DNA of 64,000 bases, from NCBI GenBank assembly GCA_027310665.1, contig DAIDAJ010000036.1, positions 62,001-126,000 of the forward strand, given 5' to 3'. This DNA comes from Sideroxydans sp. Its GTDB lineage: Bacteria > Pseudomonadota > Gammaproteobacteria > Burkholderiales > Gallionellaceae. A model generated the notes under the pieces. The model did no database searches. It had not been told where the DNA came from and was given only the letters and a program-made list of their open reading frames with translations. Position numbers and translations under genes: made by a program. This document shows positions 1 through 11,331 of this stretch, piece after piece; within the stretch, counting starts at the first letter, position 1; the number at the start of each line of letters is the position of its first letter.

Positions 1-545
1 ACGAAAGGAGGCAGATCTTGCGACAGGCGGGTCATGAAACCCATCATGGCGAAATCGCCTATGCGCACGAATTGGTGGATACCGCTCATGCCGCCGATCA
101 TGGTGTTGTTACCAACAGTTACGTGTCCTGCAAACTGCACCGCATTGGCGATAGTGTTGTTGTCTCCCAGTTCGCACTCGTGCGCCACATGCACATAGGC
201 CATGATCCAATTGCCACTGCCGATCTTGGTGATGCCGCCCTTCTGGGCCACTCCCAGATTGAAGGTACAGCTCTCGCGGATGGTGTTGTTGTCGCCGATG
301 ACCAATCGCGTCGGCTCGCCTTTGTAGGATTTATCCTGTGGAATCTCACCGATGGAACAAAACTGGAAGAAACGATTGTTCTTGCCGATGCTGGTGTGGC
401 CGTCGATGACGACATGCGGCCCGACAACCGAACCGGCGCCGATCTCGACATGCTCGCCGATGATGGAATACGGGCCGACCGAAACATCGTCTGCCAGCCT
501 CGCATTCGGATGAATGATCGCAGTTGGATGACGCAAGCCGTTCAT
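1..545 (-). CDS. lpxA: UDP-N-acetylglucosamine acyltransferase LpxA (3' end outside window)
   Basis: First step of lipid A synthesis in the cytoplasm: transfer of a 3-hydroxyacyl chain from acyl-ACP to UDP-GlcNAc. About 181 residues are visible, running off the window edge. The frame opens [17 protein letters not shown] and continues with left-handed beta-helix hexapeptide repeats ([24 protein letters not shown]) typical of LpxA. The start codon overlaps the fabZ stop as ATGA, so translation is probably coupled. Family members are about 256-260 residues, so roughly 75 residues are missing. lpxB would be expected next. Confidence 0.93.
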   Translation of the reverse strand, partial: MNGLRHPTAIIHPNARLADDVSVGPYSIIGEHVEIGAGSVVGPHVVIDGHTSIGKNNRFFQFCSIGEIPQDKSYKGEPTRLVIGDNNTIRESCTFNLGVAQKGGITKIGSGNWIMAYVHVAHECELGDNNTIANAVQFAGHVTVGNNTMIGGMSGIHQFVRIGDFAMMGFMTRLSQDLPPF

Positions 546-991
546 TCCTTGGTCCGTAATGTGCAAATGAGATCCGCTTCCGCGGCAACCTGGCCGTCCA
601 CTTCAGCTTTGCCGCTGAATTTCCACATGCCGCGCCTGTTCATCGCAATGGACACCTTAAGGATCAACTGGTCGCCGGGGCCGACCGGACGCTTGAAGCG
701 TGCGTTGTCGATACCGACAAAGTAATACACGGAATCGTCGCTCGGCAAGGTTCCCATCGTCTTGAACGACAGGATGGCTGCGGCCTGAGCCATTGCTTCG
801 ATCACCAGCACACCCGGCATTACCGGATGGTGAGGGTAATGGCCGGGAAAGAACGGCTCGTTCATGGAGACGTTCTTCAACGCCACGATACTTTCGTTCG
901 GCACGACATCCAGAACCCGGTCAATCAGCAGGAACGGATAGCGATGCGGCAGGTGCTCCAGTACTTCATGAATATCCATCGTCGTACTCAT
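542..991 (-). CDS. fabZ: 3-hydroxyacyl-ACP dehydratase FabZ
   Basis: Dehydrates beta-hydroxyacyl-ACP to trans-2-enoyl-ACP in type II fatty acid synthesis, competing with LpxA for hydroxyacyl-ACP. The start chosen gives [20 protein letters not shown] and 149 residues, the usual FabZ length; the frame stays open upstream but that stretch lies inside lpxD. The hotdog-fold catalytic His is in [14 protein letters not shown] and the catalytic Glu in IEAMAQAA. The start overlaps the lpxD stop (ATGA) and the stop overlaps the lpxA start, so the three genes form a coupled block. Confidence 0.96.
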   Translation of the reverse strand: MSTTMDIHEVLEHLPHRYPFLLIDRVLDVVPNESIVALKNVSMNEPFFPGHYPHHPVMPGVLVIEAMAQAAAILSFKTMGTLPSDDSVYYFVGIDNARFKRPVGPGDQLILKVSIAMNRRGMWKFSGKAEVDGQVAAEADLICTLRTKE

Positions 992-2031
992 ATTTTCTCC
1001 CCCTTCAATGATTCGATTTCTTTTTCCAGTGCCCTGACGCGTTTCACCAGTTCGCCCAGATGCCGCAGGTGCACTGCATTGTTGCGCCATTCGTCATTTT
1101 TGCTGAACGGGAATATTCCCGCATAGCTGCCCGGCTCCGTGATCGATTTTCCGATCAGGGTAAACGATGCGATTTCGACATGGTCTGCAATCTGCAGATG
1201 CCCCAATATCCCCGCGCTGCCGCCGATGCGGCAATATTTGCCGATGGTGGCGCTGCCCGCTATCCCGACACAGCCGGCAATGGCAGTATGTGCACCGATG
1301 TGGACATTGTGCGCAACCTGTATCTGGTTATCCAGCTTCACATCTTCTTCGATCACGGTGTCGTCCAGCGCACCGCGGTCGATCGTGGTATTTGCCCCGA
1401 TCTCGACATGGTCGCCGATGACCACGCGTCCGATCTGCGGGATCTTCAGCCATTTCCCCTCGTCCCAGGCCATGCCGAAACCGTCCGCACCGATCACCAC
1501 GCCGGAATGCGCAATGACATGATTGCCGATGACGCAGCCGTGATACACGGTAACGCGGGGATAAAGCAGAGTGTTCTCGCCCAATATCGTGCCTTCACCG
1601 ATACTGCATCCAGCCATCACTACCACGCCGGCGCCGATGACCGCGCCATCGCCTATTGTCACCAACGGACCGATGTGGGCTAGCGGTGATATCGATGTGT
1701 TTTTTCCGATGACTGCGGAAGAATGGATGCCGGGAACGCACTCCGGCAAAGGATTCAGGAAAGCGGAAAGTTTGGCAAAATACGAATAGGGGTTATCGCA
1801 AACGATACGCGGCAGCGTGGTTGCATCGGCATCGGCTTCGGACAGGATAACAGCCGATGCCTTGCTGCGTTCGAGTTGATTACGGTATTTGGCATTGGCC
1901 AGAAAGGCGATCTGTCCTGCGGTCGCGTGCTCCAGAGTACCTATCTGCTGTACTTGCGTGTCAGCATCTCCAATCACTTGCCCGCCGAAACGTGCCGCTA
2001 TGTCTGCCAGTCGGTAGGCTTTACGTTCCAT
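988..2031 (-). CDS. lpxD: UDP-3-O-acylglucosamine N-acyltransferase LpxD
   Basis: Adds the second 3-hydroxyacyl chain to UDP-3-O-acyl-GlcN in lipid A synthesis. The N-terminal uridine-binding domain (about residues 1-100) is followed by a long hexapeptide-repeat beta helix ([24 protein letters not shown]) and a C-terminal helix ([15 protein letters not shown]). The ATG at 2031 is preferred to an in-frame TTG three codons upstream because a GAAGAG ribosome site lies 9 bases before the ATG but directly abuts the TTG. Length, about 347 residues, fits the family. Confidence 0.95.
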   Translation of the reverse strand: MERKAYRLADIAARFGGQVIGDADTQVQQIGTLEHATAGQIAFLANAKYRNQLERSKASAVILSEADADATTLPRIVCDNPYSYFAKLSAFLNPLPECVPGIHSSAVIGKNTSISPLAHIGPLVTIGDGAVIGAGVVVMAGCSIGEGTILGENTLLYPRVTVYHGCVIGNHVIAHSGVVIGADGFGMAWDEGKWLKIPQIGRVVIGDHVEIGANTTIDRGALDDTVIEEDVKLDNQIQVAHNVHIGAHTAIAGCVGIAGSATIGKYCRIGGSAGILGHLQIADHVEIASFTLIGKSITEPGSYAGIFPFSKNDEWRNNAVHLRHLGELVKRVRALEKEIESLKGEKI

Positions 2032-2049
2032 CAGATACAACTCTTCAGT

Positions 2050-2574
2050 TCATTTATCGGACTTGTCGGACTTATCGGGAGCCTCTTTGGAGAGGTACTT
2101 CAAAACCTTGTCGGTGATATCCACTTTGGGATTGCGATAGACCGCTTCCTGCAAAATGACATCATACTGCTCGCTCTCGGCGATCGCACGTATCGCCTTG
2201 TCTGCCTGCGCCAGTACAGCCGCCAATTCCTCGTTCTTGCGCAGGTTCAGATCTTCGCGGAATTCGCGCTGCAAGGTCTGTAATGTGAGGTTCATATTGG
2301 CCAGCTCACGCTCTTTGACGCGCCGCACCGGCTCCGACATATTAGTGCCGTCCTTTTCCAGGGATGCCTGCAGGTCCTTGCTCTGTTGAATCAGCTTTTT
2401 GATTTCCTGGTCTCTGGCGGAAAACTCGCGCTCGATCTTCTTTTCGGCACGGACTGCCTGATCCGATTCACGCAGAATACGCTCGGTATCCACCACGCCG
2501 ATCCGAAAATCGCCGGCGGAGGCTTGTGTGATGGTTGCCAATAACATCAGACCCACACAAAATAACGTCTTCAT
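2050..2574 (-). CDS. skp: Periplasmic chaperone Skp/OmpH
   Basis: Holds unfolded outer-membrane proteins in the periplasm on their way to BamA. The 174-residue protein has a signal peptide (MKTLFCVGLMLLATITQASA, cleavage near residue 20), a short beta element (FRIGVVDTERIL) and two long charged helices rich in K/E/Q that form the tentacles. The C-terminus carries a repetitive SDKSDK tail. It sits 19 bases downstream of bamA and 18 upstream of lpxD, the usual bamA-skp-lpxD order. Confidence 0.94.
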   Translation of the reverse strand: MKTLFCVGLMLLATITQASAGDFRIGVVDTERILRESDQAVRAEKKIEREFSARDQEIKKLIQQSKDLQASLEKDGTNMSEPVRRVKERELANMNLTLQTLQREFREDLNLRKNEELAAVLAQADKAIRAIAESEQYDVILQEAVYRNPKVDITDKVLKYLSKEAPDKSDKSDK

Positions 2575-2593
2575 CTCAAACTCCTGGTAGGGG

Positions 2594-4876
2594 TCAGAAC
2601 ATCGAACCCATCGTAAACTGGATGTGTTGTATGTTGTCTTGCGGTTGGCTGTTCAAAGGCTTGGCCCAGCTTATTTTGAGCGGTCCGGCCGGCGAAAGCC
2701 AAGTCATGGCCAGACCCGTAGAATAGCGCATTCCTGTGGAACCCGGAAGCTGCCCGCCGGTGCCCATAATCTCGCCGCCATCCACGAAAACGCTCAATCG
2801 CACTGATTTTTCTTTCTCCATTCCGGGCATGGGAAACAATATCTCGATATTGCCAACGGCTTTCTTGTTGCCGCCCAATGGTAAATTATTGGCATCTCTG
2901 GGTCCCAAGGACATGGGATCGTATCCACGCACCGAGCCGACGCCGCCAGCATAGAAGTACTTGAAGAACGGTAGCGGAGCGCCACCGTATCCGGCGCCCA
3001 CACCGAAATCTCCATTCAGCAGCAAGGTGTAATCGCGACTGAGCGGGTAAAACACCTGGTGCTGATAGGTCAATTTGTAGTAGTGCTGGTCGGACACCGG
3101 CACACTGACCTCAAGGGATGCACGCTGCATGGTTCCCTCGGTGGTGGTGATTGCGTTATCACGAGAGTCACGCGACCAGCCTACGGTAGCCAGCAAGTTG
3201 TCGACAGTTTCGCCGAACAGGTTGATGTAGTCGATATATCGCTGTGGACTGAGCGGAGTCAAGCCGATCGTGGTTTGTTCAACTGAAGTGCCCACATGGA
3301 ACATCTCATCGTCCGTTATCGGCAATCCAAACCGCACTCCTGCACCGTAAGTATCCGAAGTGTATGGACTGATCGCAATCATCAACGCGTCGGTTCTGCG
3401 CTTGTAAACGTCAAAGCCCCGGCTGATCCCGTCATCCGTATAGTAAGGATTGGTATAGGAAACTGAATAGACCTGATTGAATTTGCTGGTGTTCATTTGC
3501 GTGGACAGCGTACTTCCTGTCCCGAACACGTTGGTCTGGGTGACACCGGCCATCAGCGTCACCTTTTCCAGGCTGCTATATCCGGCACCGATCTGGAAGC
3601 TGCCCGTCGACATTTCGGTTACCTTCAGGTTGACATCCATCTGGTCGCTTGTCCCCTGAACCTGGGAGGTATCGACGTTGACTTCAGAGAAAAATCCCGT
3701 TCGGTCAAGCCTCTTTTTTGAGTTCTTGACCTTGGAAGTGGCAAACCAGCTGCTTTCCATCTGCCGAAACTCGCGGCGTATGACCTCATCCCTGGTCTTG
3801 TCGTTTCCGGTGATGTTGATGCGCCGGATATAGGCTCGCTGCATCGGATCGACCACAAAAGTGAATGCCACCTCGTGTTTATCCTTGTCCACCTCCGGCG
3901 CCGCACTCACGTTGGCAAATGCATAGCCCTCCTCGCCGAGACGCTCGCTGATCTTGCGCGTGGAATCGGTGATCGCATCCCGCGACAGGACATCGCCTGG
4001 CTTGACGTTGATCATCTTGCGCATTTCTTCGTGGGTGAGCACAGCCTCTGTACCTACCACCTTGATACCGGAAACGGTATATTTTTCTCCCTCGGAAATG
4101 TTCAGGGTAATGAAGATATCCCTCTTGTCGGGCGAGATCGATACCTGAGTCGACTCGATATTGAAGTCCATATAACCGGAGTTCATGTAAAACGTACGAA
4201 GGCTCTCCATGTCGGCAGACAACTTCTGCTTGGAATACTGGTCGTTCTTGCTGAACCAGGTGAACCAGCCCGGCGTGGTAAGTTGAATGACGCCTAGCAG
4301 CTGCTTTTCGGGGTAAACATGGTTGCCTACGATATTGATTTCCCGGATCTTTGAAACCGAACCTTCGTTTACGTCGAAACTGACCGCCACACGGTTGCGC
4401 TCCAGGTTCTTGACCGTGGCCTTCACATCCACGGAATATTTACCTCGAGCCACATATTGCCGTTTCAGTTCTTGCACGGATTTGTCCAGCACAGATTTAT
4501 CCAGGATGCGTCCTTCTGCCAAACCCAGCATTTTCAGATTGTCGCTCAATTGAGTCTTGGGAAACTCCTTCACTCCGTTGATTTCGACGCTGGCGACTGT
4601 CGGCCGCTCTTTCACGACGATGACCAGCACGTTTTGATCCTTCCTCAATTCCACATCCTTGAAGAAGCCGGTAGCGAACAAGGCATGCAAAGAGGCAGTA
4701 GCCCGATCATCGTTCAGCGTATCGCCGACTTTTACCGGCAGATAGCTGAACACCGTACCCGGCTCTGTACGCTGGATACCTTCAACACGAATGTCCTTGA
4801 TGACGAACGGATCAAACGACCAAGCGGATGTGGCATGCAGAAGCGGGAGCAAACCCACCCATTTTTTTAATTTCAT
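2594..4876 (-). CDS. bamA: Outer membrane assembly factor BamA
   Basis: Central subunit of the BAM complex that inserts beta-barrel proteins into the outer membrane. About 760 residues: signal peptide (MKLKKWVGLLPLLHATSAWS), five POTRA domains (about 22-420), then a 16-strand Omp85 barrel. The diagnostic loop 6 motif VRGYDP is near residue 650 and the chain ends in Phe (TMGSMF), the beta-signal. An in-frame TTG four codons upstream would overlap the rseP stop; the ATG at 4876 gives a cleaner signal peptide, but no strong ribosome site decides between them. Confidence 0.95.
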   Translation of the reverse strand: MKLKKWVGLLPLLHATSAWSFDPFVIKDIRVEGIQRTEPGTVFSYLPVKVGDTLNDDRATASLHALFATGFFKDVELRKDQNVLVIVVKERPTVASVEINGVKEFPKTQLSDNLKMLGLAEGRILDKSVLDKSVQELKRQYVARGKYSVDVKATVKNLERNRVAVSFDVNEGSVSKIREINIVGNHVYPEKQLLGVIQLTTPGWFTWFSKNDQYSKQKLSADMESLRTFYMNSGYMDFNIESTQVSISPDKRDIFITLNISEGEKYTVSGIKVVGTEAVLTHEEMRKMINVKPGDVLSRDAITDSTRKISERLGEEGYAFANVSAAPEVDKDKHEVAFTFVVDPMQRAYIRRINITGNDKTRDEVIRREFRQMESSWFATSKVKNSKKRLDRTGFFSEVNVDTSQVQGTSDQMDVNLKVTEMSTGSFQIGAGYSSLEKVTLMAGVTQTNVFGTGSTLSTQMNTSKFNQVYSVSYTNPYYTDDGISRGFDVYKRRTDALMIAISPYTSDTYGAGVRFGLPITDDEMFHVGTSVEQTTIGLTPLSPQRYIDYINLFGETVDNLLATVGWSRDSRDNAITTTEGTMQRASLEVSVPVSDQHYYKLTYQHQVFYPLSRDYTLLLNGDFGVGAGYGGAPLPFFKYFYAGGVGSVRGYDPMSLGPRDANNLPLGGNKKAVGNIEILFPMPGMEKEKSVRLSVFVDGGEIMGTGGQLPGSTGMRYSTGLAMTWLSPAGPLKISWAKPLNSQPQDNIQHIQFTMGSMF

Positions 4877-4884
4877 TATTGTGT

Positions 4885-6240
4885 TCAACCCAAAATCAGG
4901 CGACTGATGTCGTTATACAACGCAAAAGCCATCATGGTAACCAACAGTGCAATACCGACTTTCTGCCCCGCTTCCCACAGACCTTCCGAGACCGGACTGC
5001 CCTTGATCAATTCGGCCGAATAATACAGCAAATGCCCGCCATCCAATAAAGGGATGGGCATCAGGTTCAACACGCCCAGGCTGATGCTGATCAGCGCAAG
5101 AAAACCGATATACGCCCCCAAGCCCAGCTGCGCCGACTGCCCGGCGTAATCCGCGATGGTAATCGGGCCTGAGAGATTCTTCAGCGATACTTCGCCCTGG
5201 ATCATCTTGCCCATCATCTTCAGACTGACGACTGCGGTATCCCATGTCTTGCGCAGTGCCTCAGACAAAGCCGCCAGCGGCGGGTAACGCACCTCGTTCA
5301 ACATCGATTCAAATGCGGTCTTGTCGATATAGGCTGCGGCGCCTATACGGCCGATCGCCTTCCCGCCTTCGTTGATTGTTTCCGGAGTCAATTCGATTTT
5401 CATGGCCGAACCCGCTCGCTCGATCTCGATATCAAGCTTCGCGCCGGGATGGCTGCGAACCATGCTCACCCAATCTTCCCACAATGCAATCTCCTGACCG
5501 TTTGCACGAAGGATACGGTCGTTTACCTGCAGACCCGCACGTTGTGCGACACCTCCGTCGACCAGTTTGCCGATGATCGGATAGATGGGAGGCTGATAGG
5601 GCTGCAAACCGAGTTTCTGCATGAACTCGCCGTCCAGATCAGCCGCGGTCAGGGAACTCATGTCCAGCATTCCGTATGACTTCTCCCCCTGGGTATTCTG
5701 CAACTCGAATTTTGCCGTTTTATGCTGCAACACCATATCCAGCAAGATCCAGCGTATCTCCTGCCAACTCGGGGTCGCTTGTCCATCGATACTGATGATC
5801 GTCTGCTTGCTCTGCAGCCCCGCTGCCGCGGCTGGCGTACCTGCGACGATCTCTCCCAGCACCGGTTTGATGCCCGGCACACCGTGGATGAACAAGATGA
5901 AATACAGGAAAACCGCCAACATCAGATTCGCGATCGGCCCCGCCACGACGATCGCCATGCGCTGCAGCACCGGCTTTCGGTTGAACGCGCGCGGAAGTTC
6001 GCGTTCGGGCACTTCTCCCTCGCGCTCGTCCAGCATCTTGACGTACCCCCCCAGCGGTATCATGGAGATTACCCATTCCGTTTCGCTGTTGCCAAAACGC
6101 TTTGTGTAAAGGGACCTGCCGAAACCGATGGAGAATTTCAGCACCTTCACGTCGCACAGGCGTGCAACGGCGTAATGTCCCAATTCATGAAATACCACCA
6201 GTATGGCAATTGCAACAACGAATGCGATCAAGGTTGTCAT
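4885..6240 (-). CDS. rseP: Site-2 protease RseP
   Basis: Intramembrane zinc metalloprotease that performs the second cleavage of anti-sigma E factors and clears signal peptides. The 451-residue protein has the catalytic HELGH at residues 18-22 in the first membrane segment, two central PDZ domains, and the second metal motif [12 protein letters not shown] near residue 400. The start at 6240 overlaps the dxr stop as ATGA; an ATG four codons further upstream is possible but less likely. It sits directly before bamA, as in most proteobacteria. Confidence 0.95.
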   Translation of the reverse strand: MTTLIAFVVAIAILVVFHELGHYAVARLCDVKVLKFSIGFGRSLYTKRFGNSETEWVISMIPLGGYVKMLDEREGEVPERELPRAFNRKPVLQRMAIVVAGPIANLMLAVFLYFILFIHGVPGIKPVLGEIVAGTPAAAAGLQSKQTIISIDGQATPSWQEIRWILLDMVLQHKTAKFELQNTQGEKSYGMLDMSSLTAADLDGEFMQKLGLQPYQPPIYPIIGKLVDGGVAQRAGLQVNDRILRANGQEIALWEDWVSMVRSHPGAKLDIEIERAGSAMKIELTPETINEGGKAIGRIGAAAYIDKTAFESMLNEVRYPPLAALSEALRKTWDTAVVSLKMMGKMIQGEVSLKNLSGPITIADYAGQSAQLGLGAYIGFLALISISLGVLNLMPIPLLDGGHLLYYSAELIKGSPVSEGLWEAGQKVGIALLVTMMAFALYNDISRLILG

Positions 6241-7418
6241 TGTGCTATCCATTCACGTGCTGCAGCACGTGCCGATGCATCAGCATCCAGCAAGTCCTGC
6301 AACGCTTCGATTTCAACGCTGGCTATTTTACCCAGTACTGCCTCAATCAGACGCGCGATGTCGAGGAATGAAATGCGCCGCTCGAGAAAGGCTGCAACCG
6401 CTTCTTCGTTTGCCGCATTCAACAGGGCAGGTGCGGTGCCGCCTGCCCGCAACGCCTGGTACGCCAACGCCAGGCATGGGAAGCGGGCAAAATCGGGGGG
6501 GGTAAAATCCAGCCTGGCCACCTGGAACAGGTCTAGCGGTGCGACACCCGCCTCGATGCGCTCGGGATAGGCCAGGGCAAACGCGATCGGTGTGCGCATG
6601 TCGGGATTGCCGAGCTGCGCCAGCACCGAACCGTCGACATACTGCACCATTGAATGGATCACACTCTGCGGGTGCACTACCACCTGGATGTCATCCGCAG
6701 CAGCATTGAATAGCCAATGAGCCTCGATCACCTCCAGCCCTTTGTTCATCATGCTGGCCGAGTCGACGGAAATCTTGCGGCCCATGCTCCAGTTCGGATG
6801 CGCGCAGGCCTGTTCCGGCGTGACGTTCTGCAAGTCCGATAGCGGCGTATTGCGAAATGGCCCGCCCGACGCGGTAAGCAGGATCCTGCTCACTCCGCTC
6901 TGCTTCATGTCCCCCGCATAGCTGCGCGGCAGCGCCTGGAAGATGGCATTGTGCTCGCTGTCGATGGGCAACAATACGGAGCCGCTGCGATGTACGGCTT
7001 CCATGAACAGATGCCCCGCAAGCACCAGGGTCTCTTTGTTGGCCAGCAATATCTTCTTGCCCGCATGCGCCGCCGCCAGGGTGGATTGCATGCCCGCAGC
7101 GCCGACGATGGCTGCCATCACCGCATCGACTTCAGGCAGAGTCGAAACGCGCTCCAGTGCCTCCACTCCGCACAGCACTTCAGTATCCAGTCCTGCGGCG
7201 GCGATGCGCTTGCTCAGCCGTTCACTGGCGGCTTCATCCAGCAACACGGCATAGCGCGGCTGGAAACGCTGGCATTGTTCGAACAGGAGTCCGTCTTGTT
7301 GCTGCGCGGTAAGCGCGATGACCCGGTATTTGTCCGGATGGCGCGAGACCACATCCAGCGTGCTCTTGCCGATGCTGCCGGTTGAACCGAGTACCGTAAG
7401 TCGGGTGAGATTGGTCAT
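6237..7418 (-). CDS. dxr: 1-deoxy-D-xylulose-5-phosphate reductoisomerase Dxr
   Basis: NADPH-dependent committed step of the MEP isoprenoid pathway, forming MEP from DXP in the cytoplasm. The 393-residue protein starts [20 protein letters not shown], with the NADPH-binding GSTGSIG loop, and has the substrate-binding [11 protein letters not shown] and catalytic-lid [18 protein letters not shown] motifs. The reading frame stays open about 190 codons upstream across cdsA, but the family start is clear and overlaps the cdsA stop (ATGA). Its product feeds UppS, two genes upstream. Confidence 0.96.
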   Translation of the reverse strand: MTNLTRLTVLGSTGSIGKSTLDVVSRHPDKYRVIALTAQQQDGLLFEQCQRFQPRYAVLLDEAASERLSKRIAAAGLDTEVLCGVEALERVSTLPEVDAVMAAIVGAAGMQSTLAAAHAGKKILLANKETLVLAGHLFMEAVHRSGSVLLPIDSEHNAIFQALPRSYAGDMKQSGVSRILLTASGGPFRNTPLSDLQNVTPEQACAHPNWSMGRKISVDSASMMNKGLEVIEAHWLFNAAADDIQVVVHPQSVIHSMVQYVDGSVLAQLGNPDMRTPIAFALAYPERIEAGVAPLDLFQVARLDFTPPDFARFPCLALAYQALRAGGTAPALLNAANEEAVAAFLERRISFLDIARLIEAVLGKIASVEIEALQDLLDADASARAAAREWIAQ

Positions 7419-8239
7419 TCCAGTCTTTGCAGAATGAGCGCGATACCCGCAAATGGCAATGTGGAAGTCAGTGCATCGATGCGGTCCAGCAGGCCGCCGT
7501 GCCCGGGCAGCAACGCACCGCTGTCCTTGACCCCGGCCTGGCGTTTGACGGCAGATTCGAACAAGTCGCCGATCACGGCCAGCGCCACCCACCACCATCC
7601 CGCGACGACGATGCCCGGGAACAGGGCATGATGCTTGTACAGTCCGCTCGCCCAGCCGACGATGATCACATAGAGGGTCACACCGACCATGGCCCCGAGG
7701 ACGCCCTCCCATGTCTTGCCGGGGCTGATCGAGGGAGCCAGCTTGTTCTTTCCGAAACGTTTGCCGGTGAAATAAGCCGAAATATCGGCCATCATCACCA
7801 CCGTCATCGCGAACAACAATATCCATGGGCTGAAAGCACGCAGGTCGAGCATGGCCAAACCGGTCGGCACCAGCACGATCAAACCGACCAATCCCATCAG
7901 CCAGGGATTCCGCGGGCGCCATCCCAGCATCAGCCAGGCGGGAACGACCAGCACCCACAGCAACACGGCCATGGCATACCACGTCAGGTGCAACAGATTC
8001 TGCCGTTCCGGTGCAACACTGTTATCCAACCACAACATGCCAGCCATGAGCACCAGGGTCAGCGCCCAATAAGCGGTGGCGGCGCGCCCGTTCAATCCGG
8101 ACAGCCTTGCCCATTCCACCGCTCCCTGCCACATCACGACCAATATCAATGCCTGCCAGCCCGCAGTCGGCAGACCGAACAATGCCGCAAGAAACAATGC
8201 GAACAGGATGATCGCCGTAATGACGCGCTGCTTAAGCAT
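7415..8239 (-). CDS. cdsA: Phosphatidate cytidylyltransferase CdsA
   Basis: Makes CDP-diacylglycerol from phosphatidic acid and CTP in the inner membrane, the branch point of phospholipid synthesis. 274 residues with about eight hydrophobic segments beginning [19 protein letters not shown]. The C-terminal signature is present as [13 protein letters not shown] followed by [13 protein letters not shown]. It overlaps uppS by 8 bases and dxr by 4, consistent with one transcript. Confidence 0.95.
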   Translation of the reverse strand: MLKQRVITAIILFALFLAALFGLPTAGWQALILVVMWQGAVEWARLSGLNGRAATAYWALTLVLMAGMLWLDNSVAPERQNLLHLTWYAMAVLLWVLVVPAWLMLGWRPRNPWLMGLVGLIVLVPTGLAMLDLRAFSPWILLFAMTVVMMADISAYFTGKRFGKNKLAPSISPGKTWEGVLGAMVGVTLYVIIVGWASGLYKHHALFPGIVVAGWWWVALAVIGDLFESAVKRQAGVKDSGALLPGHGGLLDRIDALTSTLPFAGIALILQRLE

Positions 8240-8996
8240 TGGTCTTGCCCTCGCTCAATTGTTCACTGGTGCGCCCGAACCGGCGCTCGCGTTTCTGGTA
8301 GGAAAGGATGGCGGCTTCCAGTGCGGCCCGGTCGAACGCGGGCCACAAGGTATCGGTGAAATACAACTCGGTGTATGCCAGCTGCCACAGCAGGAAATTG
8401 CTGATGCGCTGCTCGCCGCCGGTGCGGATGAACAGATCCGGCTCCGGCGCATAGGACATGGAAAGATATGGCATCAGCTCCTCCTCGTCGAATGCAGTCG
8501 CGCGATCGGGATGTGCCTGGCTCAAGGCATGCAGGGCCTGCATGATGTCCCAGCGCCCGCCGTAATTGGCGGCGATGGTCAGCGTCAGGCTGGTATTGTC
8601 GGCCGTAAGCCGTTCAGCCTCATCGATATAGCGTATCAATTGCGCATCGAAACGACTGCGGTCGCCGATCACCTTCAGGCGGATGTTGTTCTCATGCAGC
8701 TTGCCGACTTCGCGTTCCAGCATCTTCAAAAACAACTGCATCAGGAACGAGACTTCGTCGGCGGGACGACGCCAGTTCTCGCTACTGAAAGCGAACAGGG
8801 TCAGGTATTGCACGCCCAACTGGCGGCACGCCTTGACCATCTCGCGCACCGTCTCCACCCCGCGCTGATGCCCCATCACGCGCGGCATGAAGCGCTGCTT
8901 CGCCCAGCGCCCGTTGCCATCCATGATGATGGCGATATGACGCGGGACGGCGGGAGCGTCCGGAATGATGCGCGTGGAACTATGGAATATGGCCAT
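8232..8996 (-). CDS. uppS: Undecaprenyl diphosphate synthase UppS
   Basis: Cis-prenyltransferase that extends farnesyl diphosphate with eight isopentenyl units to the lipid carrier for peptidoglycan and O-antigen. 254 residues; the catalytic Asp lies in [16 protein letters not shown] near residue 25, followed by the SSENWRRP motif, and the C-terminal [15 protein letters not shown] and ELYFTD motifs. All key residues are present. Start MAIFHSSTR is the only reasonable ATG. Confidence 0.95.
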   Translation of the reverse strand: MAIFHSSTRIIPDAPAVPRHIAIIMDGNGRWAKQRFMPRVMGHQRGVETVREMVKACRQLGVQYLTLFAFSSENWRRPADEVSFLMQLFLKMLEREVGKLHENNIRLKVIGDRSRFDAQLIRYIDEAERLTADNTSLTLTIAANYGGRWDIMQALHALSQAHPDRATAFDEEELMPYLSMSYAPEPDLFIRTGGEQRISNFLLWQLAYTELYFTDTLWPAFDRAALEAAILSYQKRERRFGRTSEQLSEGKTNA

Positions 8997-9000
8997 TTTA

Positions 9001-9061
9001 GGATACAGGATTCAGGATGCGGGATTCAGGGCTGTGAACTCGGGTTTTCAATCCTGTATCC
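9001..9061. repeat. Intergenic inverted repeat between frr and uppS
   Basis: A 12-base arm (GGATACAGGATT, 9001-9012) is repeated in perfect inverted orientation at 9050-9061, with a partial repeat of the same theme between them (GGATGCGGGATTCAGG) and after the second arm. The element fills almost all of the 84-base gap between uppS and frr, the largest gap in this part of the cluster. It could fold as an RNA hairpin between the two cistrons or be a copy of a short dispersed palindromic repeat; no second copy was noticed in the window. Confidence 0.6.
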
Positions 9062-9080
9062 CGTATCCCGCGTCGCATAA

Positions 9081-9638
9081 TCAGACTGCCATCAAATCGG
9101 CTTCTTTAACCTGCAGGGCTTTGTCGATTTCCGCAACGAAGCGGTCGGTCAATTTTTGCACATCGTCTTGTGCACGACGTTCTTCGTCTTCGCCGACTTC
9201 CTTGTCCTTGAGCAACTTCTTCAATTGCTCGTTGGCATCCCGGCGGATGTTGCGTACTGCAACCTTGGCATCTTCGCCTTCGCTTTTGACCACCTTGATC
9301 AGGTCGCGACGGCGCTCTTCGGTCAGCATCGGCATCGGCACGCGGATCAGTTCGCCGTTGGTGGCCGGATTCAGACCCAGGTCGGAATCGCGGATCGCTT
9401 TTTCGATCGGGCCAATCATGTTCTTTTCGTAAGGCTGCACACCGATGGTACGCGCATCGGTCAGCGTGACGTTCGCCACCTGGTTCACCGGGGTGGGATT
9501 GCCGTAATAGTCCACCATGACGTGATCCAGAATCCCGGTATGCGCACGCCCTGTACGTATTTTTCCCAAGTCGGCTTTCAATGCCTCCAGCGACTTGCTC
9601 ATCTTTTGTTCGACGTTTTTCTTGATGTCAGCAATCAT
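9081..9638 (-). CDS. frr: Ribosome recycling factor Frr
   Basis: Splits post-termination ribosomes together with EF-G. The second of two adjacent ATGs is chosen ([17 protein letters not shown]): it gives 185 residues, the canonical RRF length, and lies 7 bases from a GGAG ribosome site. Conserved segments [35 protein letters not shown] and [15 protein letters not shown] are all present. Follows pyrH after a 15-base gap. Confidence 0.96.
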   Translation of the reverse strand: MIADIKKNVEQKMSKSLEALKADLGKIRTGRAHTGILDHVMVDYYGNPTPVNQVANVTLTDARTIGVQPYEKNMIGPIEKAIRDSDLGLNPATNGELIRVPMPMLTEERRRDLIKVVKSEGEDAKVAVRNIRRDANEQLKKLLKDKEVGEDEERRAQDDVQKLTDRFVAEIDKALQVKEADLMAV

Positions 9639-9653
9639 CATCGTTCTCCGAAA

Positions 9654-10373
9654 TCAATCACAGTGTACGAGAGTTCCCTCATCCTGCCCCATCACCACAC
9701 GCTTCAATGCACCCGCCTTGAAGATGCTGAACACGATAATGGGCAGCTTCTGGTCGCGGCACAGCGTCAGTGCCGTGGCATCCATCACTTTCAAATCCTT
9801 GCCGATGGCTTCGTCGAAGCTCACCTTCTGATAGCGCGTCGCCTTGGGGTCTTTCTTCGGGTCTGCCGTATAGACGCCATCCACCTTGGTCGCCTTGATG
9901 ACGACTTCGGCATCCATCTCCACTCCGCGCAATGCCGCAGCCGTGTCGGTGGTAAAGAACGGGCTGCCAATGCCCGCGGCGAAAATTACAACCTTGCCGT
10001 CTTCCAGATAACGCAAGGCCTTGCCGCGTATGAACGGCTCGGCGACTTGTTCCAGGTTCAATGCTGACTGCACGCGGCATTCCAGCCCACCGCGCGTCAT
10101 CGCATCCTGCAAAGCCATCGAATTCATCACCGTGGCCAGCATGCCCATGTAATCAGCGGTGGCTCTATCCATACCGGCTGCCGCCGGAGCAACACCACGG
10201 AAGATATTGCCACCACCAATCACGATTGCCACTTCGACACCCAGCTCGCACACTTCCTTGATCTCCGCCACGATGCGCTCTACGACAGCACGGTTGATCC
10301 CGTAGCTGTCATCACCCATCAGGGCTTCACCGGAGAGCTTGAGCAGGATGCGTTTGTAGGCGGGAGCGGTCAT
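9654..10373 (-). CDS. pyrH: UMP kinase PyrH
   Basis: Phosphorylates UMP to UDP with ATP; hexameric amino-acid-kinase-fold enzyme regulated by GTP and UTP in the family. 239 residues with the N-terminal [13 protein letters not shown] phosphate loop, [11 protein letters not shown], and the nucleotide-binding [13 protein letters not shown]. It lies between tsf and frr with short gaps, the conserved gene order. Confidence 0.96.
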   Translation of the reverse strand: MTAPAYKRILLKLSGEALMGDDSYGINRAVVERIVAEIKEVCELGVEVAIVIGGGNIFRGVAPAAAGMDRATADYMGMLATVMNSMALQDAMTRGGLECRVQSALNLEQVAEPFIRGKALRYLEDGKVVIFAAGIGSPFFTTDTAAALRGVEMDAEVVIKATKVDGVYTADPKKDPKATRYQKVSFDEAIGKDLKVMDATALTLCRDQKLPIIVFSIFKAGALKRVVMGQDEGTLVHCD

Positions 10374-10388
10374 GGGTGTTGTGTCCTT

Positions 10389-11291
10389 TCAGCCCTTCTT
10401 GATTGCAGCGGCGGCGGCGGCGACTTCGGCAGCGTAGTCTTCCACTTTCTTCTCGATGCCCTCGCCCACGATGAACATCTGGAAGGCAGTGACCGTGGCA
10501 CCCTTGCTCTTCAGCAATTGCTCGATGGTCTGCTTGCCGTCTTCGGCCTTGACGAACACCTGTCCCAGCAGCGTGACTTCTTTGAGGAACTTCTGCACGG
10601 TACCTTCGGCGATCTTCTCCAGCATCGCTTCCGGCTTGCCGGATTCCTTGGCTTTCTCGATGGCGATACGGCGCTCGGTGGCGATGTCCTCCGGATTCAC
10701 GCCGGATGCATCGACCGACTTCGGCTTGCTCGCAGCGATGTGCATCGCCAGATCCTTGCCCAGCGTCTCGTCCCCACCGGTAAAATTCACCATTACACCG
10801 ATCTTGTTGCCGTGCAGGTAGGTCGCCAGCTTGCCGGTGGTCGTCGCATAGCGCTCGAAACGGCGCACGGTGAGGTTCTCACCCAGCTTCATCACCAGCG
10901 CCTTGCGATCTTCCTCAACAGTGCTGGTGCCGTTCACCAGCTTCATGCCCAACAGCGCGTCGATGTCGGCCGGATTATTCTTCGCCACCGTCTCGGCAAC
11001 GTTCCTGGCGAACGCCATGAAGTCGTCGTTCTTGGCCACGAAGTCAGTTTCGCAGTTCACTTCCGCCACAGCGCCGGTCTTGCCGTCGGCTGCCAGGAAC
11101 GAACCGATCACACCTTCTGCCGTCACGCGCGAAGCAGCCTTGCTGGCCTTTGCGCCGCTCTTGATACGCAGCAACTCTTCAGCTGCCTTGGCGTCGCCAT
11201 TGGTCTCGACCAGTGCCTTTTTGCATTCCATCATGCCGAGGCCGGTTGCCTCGCGCAGTTCTTTCACCATACCTGCGGTGATCTCTGCCAT
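10389..11291 (-). CDS. tsf: Elongation factor Ts
   Basis: Guanine nucleotide exchange factor for EF-Tu. 300 residues; the N-terminal UBA-like domain ([27 protein letters not shown]) and the conserved EF-Tu contact segment [12 protein letters not shown] near residue 80 are present. The C-terminus ends in an Ala-rich stretch with GlyLys-type tail (AAAAAIKKG). A hairpin terminator/attenuator precedes it, so it is expressed both with rpsB read-through and perhaps independently. Confidence 0.97.
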   Translation of the reverse strand: MAEITAGMVKELREATGLGMMECKKALVETNGDAKAAEELLRIKSGAKASKAASRVTAEGVIGSFLAADGKTGAVAEVNCETDFVAKNDDFMAFARNVAETVAKNNPADIDALLGMKLVNGTSTVEEDRKALVMKLGENLTVRRFERYATTTGKLATYLHGNKIGVMVNFTGGDETLGKDLAMHIAASKPKSVDASGVNPEDIATERRIAIEKAKESGKPEAMLEKIAEGTVQKFLKEVTLLGQVFVKAEDGKQTIEQLLKSKGATVTAFQMFIVGEGIEKKVEDYAAEVAAAAAAIKKG

Positions 11292-11331
11292 GTCACACTC
11301 CTAAAATAATCTCAACTTGAAATCTGGTTAC

